A stretch of DNA of 64,000 bases from Nageia nagi. Taxonomy: Eukaryota; Pinophyta. Location: positions 149,110,001-149,174,000 of the forward strand of contig JBITNC010000001.1 in assembly GCA_050084985.1 (NCBI GenBank). The letters run 5' to 3'. The translations under genes and the position numbers were made by a program. This document shows, piece by piece, positions 56,923 to 64,000 of the stretch (position 1 is its first letter; each line of letters begins with the position of its first letter). The notes under the pieces were generated by a model that had not been told where the DNA came from, made no database searches, and saw only the letters and a program-made list of their open reading frames with translations.

Positions 56923-59768
56923 TTGATTCTATCATCTTATTTGGATTCAAGGGCATCTTTCATGTAGGGTTTCAAGTTCAAACTAGAGATAGATTAAAGA
57001 TTTAGATACCCACATCATAGTGGTATCACACTCAGGAAAATTATGGAGGCAAAGTTAGAGATCTTTCCCTTTCTACTAGGTAAGAGTTAAGGAGTTGCTA
57101 CTAAAGGAGATTGTTGAAGGAGTTGAAGGAGCTATAGAAGACTCATTATGATATTTTTCTACATCATAATGCTATTTGTGGAGAGTTTTTGTTGTCTTGC
57201 TAAGGAGTGAATTTGACCTAGAATCGTAGTGGTCATTCTGAAGGAGTTCTAGAGGATTTGGATGCTTGGAGAAAGTTGTTAGGGATCTTGGAATGCTATA
57301 TCATCCTTTTGGAAAGTCATTAGGCATCTCTTGGCCCTAATTTCAAATTATAAAGCTTTAAGGAGGTTCATAAAGCTTGAAAAGGTACATTTAAAAAAAA
57401 TTACATCTTTTATTTCAAATTGAAGTTTGTTCTAGATTTACTTTTGAGTTTGAGGAAGGAATAAGGTATTTTTGGAGAGTTTAAGCACATATGGGGCTAC
57501 ATGTTAGTGTTATGGGAGTTATTTTTTAGCTCATTCAACATTTTAAGGGTCCTTTAAGAAGGAAATTGGTATTATAAGGGTATTTTAGTTTCTAAAGATA
57601 CATTTTAAGACCACCAAAAGTTAGATGTTGGTATTCTAAGAGGGTTTTTATTCTTGAAGATGTATTATGGGATCATTTGAGGCTATAAATTGTAGTTTTG
57701 GGTCATTAGAGGCTATACATTACATCAATAATAGAATTTTAAGATTAAATCTACATTTTGAGCTCTTTAGGAGGCCATATGTTGAGTTACTAGGAGATTT
57801 TTTAAACCTTTGTTGCATTTTGGAGACACCTAAAGTGGGATGTTGGCTTGTTGCGGCCAATTAGGTGTTTTAGATGCATCACAAGTGTCATTACTTATTC
57901 AAAATCATAATTAATTATAAGGAGTTCATTATAAAATAGGGGAGTTAATTTATTATAATTGAAAAACTTTCATGGTGGTATATGTACCATGGAGGCTTAA
58001 GAAGGAGATATTGGAGTTATTTTGCTATAATGATCAAAATTTGAGGTTGAAAGTGAGACATTGGGCATATAGTAACCTCTTTCTACTGTGAGCTTGCAAA
58101 AAATCATTTGTTAAGGTATCTTGTCCAAATTTCTAAATTTGAAGTTTACTTTGCATCATTCAGCTTTTGCATGTGGATGTTGAGCTTCAAGGAGACATCC
58201 AAATTCAAAGTTTGTTTTTTTGGCCCATAACCCTTAGGTTTGAAAATTTACTTATCTCATTCCATCATGGTAGGACCAAAATTCTAGGTTTAAGTAATGT
58301 AATTCTTTCATTTTTTTATTATTTTTGAGTAGGTGAAATAAGAAGAAAAGATAAAAATATTTTATTTTATTTTTAGGAGTAATAAGGGAGGAAAAATATT
58401 TGGAAAAATACAAAAATATTTTTATTTTGAAAAATAAAAAGTTATTTTAAGGGTTATATGAAAATATATTTATTTTCACAAGAAAAATAAAATAGGAGTG
58501 ATAAGGTTCTATTTTTGGATTTAACATTTTATTATGCTAAAAAATTTGAATTTTGGAGGGAAAGTGTAATGTGGTATAAAAATACAAGTACAAATTATCT
58601 CATAACCCTATAAAGCTGAACATTGGGAAACCTAGGAGACACACTACATTTGAGGTCAAAATTTTGAATTCCATCAAGGGAGGTTTGACATTGGAAAATA
58701 AGGAAGCTAAAGGACTATTGAGCACCATAAGAGAGTTCATTGGGGATCCTAAAAGAAGGTCATCACTTGAAAATAAGTCATTGGGATTATAAAGGTTCAA
58801 TTTCAAGTTTTGAGGACTTCTCATCACCATTCTTCTAGTAAAGAAAGGACATCCATATTTTGAGACCATAATTTGAAAAAAAATTGAGAATTAAGAGTAA
58901 AAGAGGCAAGATAACAAAATCACATAACAAAATTTGGATACCATTATAACCATTTTGATTAAACTATTGACACAAATGAAGACATGATTTCATTGTAAGG
59001 AACCTTGTAGGTATGGATATAAGTTTAAAAAATAGAATAGAAATTATTAGATAATTGAAAATCAAGATACCATCAAACATAAACTAGATTTTTTGATAGA
59101 GATGATGCAAAAGATAATAATTAGACTTGAAGATTGGAAAAATACATAAGTGATAGAGGAAGTAACTCCGAATAAACTATCCACTATTGAGGACATATTA
59201 AGATATTATTATGAAAATTGTAAAGGTTTCAAATGATAGTTCCTTTTTATATTAATCTGGAATCCCATCAGCCAAAAGATGAAGGTCACATGGCATGAAT
59301 AGCCCTTGTAGATGAGAGTAATAATTAGAAGCTACCTCAAGAGGAGGAGATAATTGAATTTGAAACTTTTAGAAGACCATTATTCAAAAAAGCACCAAGA
59401 TATATCAATATTATAAGCATGAAGCCCTAGCTACATTGATGGAAAAGATTCATGAAGATGAGGCAAAACATGAGTGCAAAGATCATCCCACCAAAGATTG
59501 GTGGAATTTTAGCTATCACCTATATCTATAATACCAAGAAAATAGAGATCCCAAGGTCATGGACAAGATTGGTGCAAGCATACATGGATATTTTAGTTTG
59601 AAACCAAAGTTGGAATAAGAGTATGAAAGATCAACCCCTATAAAATTAGCATTTGGGAACTCAAAGGTAGCAGAATCAACCAAATCCCATGAGAAAAAGG
59701 AATCAATAGTATGCAATCTGATAGAAGACTACAAGAGGAAAAAGATGGAAGCTTATGGGAAGGAGAAG
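56923..59768 (+). other. interior downstream of the gypsy LTR; coding content uncertain
   Basis: The first 300 bases look like leader. Farther on there are many 'ttggagacattag', 'aggaggtcatatg' type words and no recognisable gag or pol. The segment 59150-59760 has open plus-strand pieces (VTPNKLSTIEDILRYY, LPQEEEIIEFETFRRP), possibly gypsy polyprotein linker, but no motif is decisive. The minus-strand frames at 58600-58869 and 59516-59716 show no motif. Confidence 0.35.
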
Positions 59769-60958
59769 TGTAGACCCAAAATAATGCATAAATATGGAAA
59801 TTGATGCACAATTTGACTACAATGTTTTATTTTTTCATATATATAAAATATGGTAATAATGAATAACAAAAGTATATGTACCTTTAATTAATTTACATGC
59901 TTAATTCATTAAGAGTAACATTCATAAAATAAGAGCATACATTCATTCATACACATGACATTGGTGGCCTAGATGAGCTACACTATTAGCAACCTAAAAT
60001 AAACAATAACATAGATGCAATAAAGAATGTGGTAATGAGTGAACAAAAGATTCATCAGATTATGAACACAAGATGTAATTCATAAATAATATTTGTGCAT
60101 AACATAGTGATATAACATTTGCTAGAATCTCTCTATAATCCTCCTCATATTCATTTTCCTATGAAGCTTTTATATTATGTTTGATTTCTTTATATAGTAA
60201 CATCCCTCAATGTTGGGATTATTGCCTTTTACATGACTTAGGCCCTTTTGATCCCTTGTACATAGTACAAGGGTCCATTACATAAATTACATAACTTTGG
60301 GTATTATTTAAACCCCTTCTTTACATTACATATTATTGATGCTCTAAAATGAATTATTTAATAAATAATAATTTAATTTTAGGCACCTATATTTTTCCCC
60401 TCTTTGGAGGTGTGATTGAAAAAATGAAATTACATGTCCAAAGAAGAAGTAGAAAAGAATTTTTTTTTGAGAACTTTGAACTCTTTTACTACACTATCAT
60501 TTGTTGTAGATGATGAAAATGAGCATTCCTTGCTACCTCATTTTAACTTGGATACCCCAAAAAAGGTCCTTGAATGGTGCAACCAAGACAAAACTTGAAG
60601 AAGTGTTTCTCTCCAAGAATAATTTTTTTGTATCTTGAAAATGATTCTACTATCAAGTAGCTATATGGTTCCACATCCAATGCTAAAGGTGGAAGATGTC
60701 TTTTTGCCCCTTGTACTATTTCAATCATGAATATGGCCATTTCATTATGTCTGATGCTTATGAAACTATTGCACTTATGTTCATGCCTTGAAACAAAGGA
60801 GATATTCTTTTTATGAGATGGAATGTCAATGAGGTGCATGCTATGGATGGCGTATGAATAGTTAGTATACCACTAGCGATGTTGGATGCTTGATTTCTTC
60901 TTTTGTTCTTCAAATTATATAAGCATACAAGAAAGTGTTAGTAATAAAAATAGCATGG
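59769..60958. other. no gene recognised; one unassigned antisense frame
   Basis: AT-rich. The minus strand at 60839-60543 has a 98-codon frame without known motif (HNEMAIFMIEIVQGAKRHLP near its middle). It may be chance or a fragment of an unknown transposon protein. Confidence 0.35.
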
Positions 60959-61505
60959 ATGCATAGTGAGTTGTGTTTTCCATTGATGATGAGTCAATGT
61001 CAGCAATCTACTTATGACTACATTATCAATTTATCTTTTAAGTGAGTAAGCTCTCACTAGCCATGTTGTTGGCCATCAACAATCATAAGTTTTATGTATA
61101 TGACTTGAGGAAATTATGCTTTATATGGTTCAAAGAAAAAAATATGTGGATACATAGCAAGTTACATCATCCATTGGAGATAGGCCAATGTCAACATATT
61201 GCTTATGGCTACATTGCTAGTTTATCTTTTAAGTAAATAAAATCTAACTAGCCATGTCATTAGCCATCGATAATCATACATTTTATGTCTATGACCCAAA
61301 GACATTATGCTTTGTATGGTTCAAACAAAAAACCATGTGGATACATAGCAAGTTGCATCATCCATTGGAGATGAGCCAATGTAAACATCTTGCTTACGAT
61401 TGCATCATCGATTTATCTTTTAAGTGAGTGAAATCTCATTAGCTATGTTGTTGGCCATCAATGGTCATACAATTTATGTCTATGACCTGAATAAATTATG
61501 TTTTC
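60959..61505. repeat. 191-bp tandem repeat, nearly three units
   Basis: The unit beginning 'atacatagcaagttgcatca' starts at 60959 (variant), 61150 and 61341, each exactly 191 bases apart. Shared internal words: 'tttatcttttaagtgagt', 'agccatgttgttggccatca', 'ttatgtctatgac'. The short plus-strand frame at 61042-61236 is part of the repeat. Confidence 0.9.
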
Positions 61506-61680
61506 ATTGAATTTGTTTTTGTATTCCATGCCATTAGTGCCATATAAATAATCACATACATTGCTAACACCATGAAATCAATAATATTTTCTAAAAAATA
61601 AAATATAGGCATACCCTATTCATTATAGAGATGATTTACAGGGTACAAAGTTATCATCTCTATGCATAGAAATGTTTGAT

Positions 61681-62156
61681 TGTTAGAATTTGTAATGAAA
61701 TATTGTGAATATATAAACTTCTTGTAAATTCAATTAATCACTTAAAGGATATGTAGATAGCTTAAGGGATTAATTGAATTCTTTATTATGTAAACTTTGA
61801 CCTTACCAAGTGGTTAGTTGGTAGGTTAAAGTTAGGTAATATATTTATTGTAACCCTAACCTTACCCTTGGGTTAAAGGGAGGTTAGGGAGGTGCTCTAA
61901 ATCTATAAATAGAGGGCCTCTCCTCTTGTAACACAACTAAGATTTGGAGTAAGATTACTCTACTAGTTTGTGTAGGAGAGGAAGAGAATTGTAGTAAGAG
62001 GTGCATAGATTGAGAATAGAGAACTAGTTGTGGATGTACTCCCAAGGAGGGAGGAACCACATTATATTTGTGTTATCTTGTGTGAATGGTGTTATATTGA
62101 ATAATTGAGTTTCCTAGTCTTGGACTTTGAGAATTAGAGTAGGTCTAATTCCTTCA
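61681..62156 (+). mobile_element. copia-type 5' LTR
   Basis: TGTTAGAATT at 61681 to ATTCCTTCA at 62156. TATA box 'ctataaatagaggg' at 61903-61916. Two bases later the perfect PBS TGGTATCAGAGC (62159-62170). The matching 3' LTR and coding region are not in the window. Confidence 0.85.
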
Positions 62157-62158
62157 AT

Positions 62159-62170
62159 TGGTATCAGAGC
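62159..62170 (+). other. primer-binding site (initiator tRNA-Met)
   Basis: TGGTATCAGAGC, perfect match to the plant copia consensus. Confidence 0.9.
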
Positions 62171-62740
62171 TTGGTGTGGAAGCTCTTCTTCTACATCTTG
62201 GAGGTTCTTCATCCCTCTTCATTCCTCATCTTACACCCCATTGGTGAGGTAAAACTAAGAGAAGGTATAAATTTCTTCCTCATTTGTTTATCTTATGGAT
62301 TATTGCATTAGATACTAACATATTTTGTGAGATATTGGAGCTTTTTTTTTTTTGCAAAATATGATCAAAATGGCAATGCAAGCATTTTTTATACTAACCT
62401 CTTATGTTAGTAGCATTTTTTTTACAAAATGCTTAATACATGATATACCTTTTAAGAGGATACTATGTAATGCAAATATTTTTACTAACATTTTGTTTGT
62501 TAGTAGCATTGATTAATAACTCTATTACAAGCATTGCCAAGGTGTAATATTTACATAATACTTTATTTTTCTCTAAATTTTTGCAAAAATTTTAATGCAA
62601 ATAGAGGGAAATAATTTTAAAGGCAATTTATTTAAAGCAAATATGGGAGAAATATTTTTTTAAAGATGTAACATATTTAAAAAAAAGAAGAAAAAAAAAG
62701 GGAAATGGGCGCAATATTTTTTTTGCAAAGTTTAATAAAC
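62171..62740 (+). other. leader-like DNA after the PBS
   Basis: T- and A-rich; no gag motif. Contains two words 'ctaacctcttatgttagtag' and 'ctaacattttgtttgttagt', small hairpin-forming repeats, near 62394 and 62485. Confidence 0.4.
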
Positions 62741-62745
62741 ATTTT

Positions 62746-62860
62746 AATGTGGAGGAACATAAAATGCCTCGTCGAAATACAACTCTATGGACTGCAATAC
62801 TCGAGGGATATGCACAAAATGGATACATTGAAAGGGTATACGAATTGTTTGATAGAATAG
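62746..62860 (+). pseudogene. PPR fragment
   Basis: NVEEHKMPRRNTTLWTAILE then GYAQNGYIERVYELFD, one PPR unit with the PLS-class pattern 'MPxRNxxSWTAMIxGYAQNGxxxxAxELF'. It lies 590 bases downstream of the copia-type PBS. Similarity ends about 62860. Confidence 0.8.
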
Positions 62861-63079
62861 CCTTGTTAATAAAAACCATAGCCAACATAGAGTCCCCAGC
62901 CATGAGCGCCTACGTAGCCAGTTCTGCCCACACCAACTAGCACACGTAGCACATGATCGCATTCCACGTAGCCCAAGAGTCATTATTTCATACAAGAGTC
63001 TTGAGTAGCTACATCACTTGCTATTTGTGCTTGGTGCCACATACATTTTCTATAGCTGCTTAACTATGCTTTTGGCATT

Positions 63080-63215
63080 GATCAAGATCTATAAATGGAG
63101 GCCCTGGGAAACCGATGCCCTGGTTGTCTTTGTCATGACTATGATCATGCAATCCCTTATTCTAAGGGTGGTAAAGCATTGTGGAAAATTTCCAAGTTCT
63201 ACAGCTGTCACCTCC
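63080..63215 (+). pseudogene. plant HNH-endonuclease gene fragment
   Basis: Plus strand reads CPGCLCHDYDHAIPYSKGGK from 63116. A one-base frameshift near 63176 then gives SIVENFQVLQ. This matches the plant nuclear HNH family pattern 'GCPGCLCHDYDHIVPxSKGGxSxxENCQVLQxxVN', in which DH of DYDH are metal/catalytic residues. Upstream DQDL, a stop and MEALGNR fit the family's 'DPxxWRxDALGN'. Only this core remains; the segment between LGN and CPG is deleted. Confidence 0.7.
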
Positions 63216-64000
63216 CTCCACATCTACTCTCCTCCCTCACCAGTTGCACCTTCTTCTCCTCCCTCTGGTTCAAGAATGTAATATGTTTATGCTTAGGTTC
63301 ACAAAACATTTATGCTTCAAGATCTTAATATGTTTAAGATTGTAATGCATTTGTGCTTAAGTTCAAGCCCCTCCACGTATAATAAGTCAAGTAGCTAGTC
63401 GTTCACTTTATGTCATATCATGTCAATAACTCAATTTATTATCTATGAACATCTAAGAGTCATTTTACTAGCAAACATCATTCTACCGATGATTGTACCT
63501 GCAAGTTTGACTTACTATACTATGTTCACTTAATACTTCTATTATGTATGTTGCATTTCTCTATATATCTATTGTGCATTTCTCCATTTATAAAGTGTGG
63601 GTACAGACTTGAATAGGCCTTACCAATTCACTTCTTGCATTTACTTCAAAACAATAAACAAAACATAAATGAACACCAAATCCTATGTTGTATTGTTCAT
63701 ATATTTACTCACGCACATTCACTTCTAGGGCATGTGAAAGCTTACATAGCCATGGACACTTAGTTTAGGCTTAATATTCATTGTTATTCTCCTTGACGTT
63801 GCCCTCCTTAGAATACAATTGGAGGTTCTTTTTTCTTTTGTGCATTAATTTTTTTGTTGACTAAATGCACTTCCAAAAGCAACATATGCTCCTTCTTGGT
63901 AAAGGAAGGGTAGCCATCCTTTTTTTTACCTAAAGCATTTATTTTGTTTGACTTGGAGTAATTTTTTGTTTACTTGGAATGCTTTGGTAAAAGTAGCATT
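63216..64000. other. no gene recognised
   Basis: A less AT-rich tract to about 63280, then AT-rich DNA with short repeated words such as 'tatgtttatgcttaggttca' and 'catttgtgcttaagttca' (63284 and 63345). Nothing else seen. Confidence 0.4.

Noticed and set aside
58600-58869. 89-codon minus-strand frame
   Set aside because: No motif and located in the low-complexity interior of an LTR element.
62744-62995. Minus-strand frames opposite the PPR fragment
   Set aside because: They are shadows of the PPR sequence on the plus strand.
1-64000. tRNA or rRNA genes
   Set aside because: The only tRNA-related sequences seen are 12-18-base primer-binding sites next to LTRs; no cloverleaf or rRNA sequence was recognised by eye.

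Overview
The window is AT-rich land-plant nuclear DNA made almost wholly of retrotransposons, transposon relics, tandem repeats and broken pentatricopeptide-repeat (PPR) genes. I found no intact host gene. The evidence for a plant is the PLS/DYW-type PPR sequence, a plant mobile domain (PMD) relic, plant Ty1/copia and Ty3/gypsy LTR retrotransposons primed by tRNA-Met, a CACTA (Tnp2) transposase relic, and degenerate TTTAGGG-type telomere-like repeats. The very high repeat load and abundant decayed PPR copies would suit a large genome such as a gymnosperm. The species cannot be named from this sequence.

Layout. 1-2.3 kb: AT-rich DNA with a short degenerate tandem repeat. 2.3-9.07 kb: minus-strand gypsy fragment with a 5' LTR at 8225-9067, a leader carrying two tandem repeats, gag and protease; pol is missing. 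9.1-14 kb: a TATA-bearing repeat region, then broken PPR copies around a 68/46-bp repeat, one of which still ends in a recognisable DYW C-terminus. 14.4-15.9 kb: a 24-bp minisatellite (19 units) beside a 342-bp satellite (3 units) whose monomers are each large foldbacks. 16.8-17.9 kb: an exon-like relic. 17.9-25.8 kb: a PPR pseudogene split by a 5.5-kb copia element (18562-24060) flanked by the direct repeat AAAATGTA. 26-34 kb: plus-strand gypsy gag relic with an antisense PMD relic downstream.

34.0-44.5 kb: telomere-like DNA containing two copies of the same 96-bp PPR fragment, split by a 9.2-kb minus-strand gypsy element (34620-43794) with gag, protease, RNase H, RT-RNase H and integrase relics. 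44.5-50.3 kb: unrecognised plus-strand ORF relics. One is interrupted at 45277-47199 by an internally deleted copia element whose removal restores a continuous reading frame. 50.3-52.9 kb: a compact gag-only LTR element (TR-GAG-like) with perfect TSDs (TATAG), near-identical 320-bp LTRs and a leader holding five related hairpins. 53-55.2 kb: CACTA Tnp2 relic. 55.9-59.8 kb: gypsy LTR and PBS with uncertain interior. 61.0-61.5 kb: a 191-bp tandem repeat. 61.7-64 kb: copia-type LTR and PBS followed by fragments of a PPR gene and of a plant HNH-endonuclease gene.

Nothing here forms an operon or pathway. The organisation is one of nested insertions, each datable relative to what it interrupts. The strongest candidates for something undescribed are the five-hairpin leader of the gag-only element, the palindromic 342-bp satellite beside a minisatellite that shares its core motif, and the telomere-like array that has amplified a PPR fragment.
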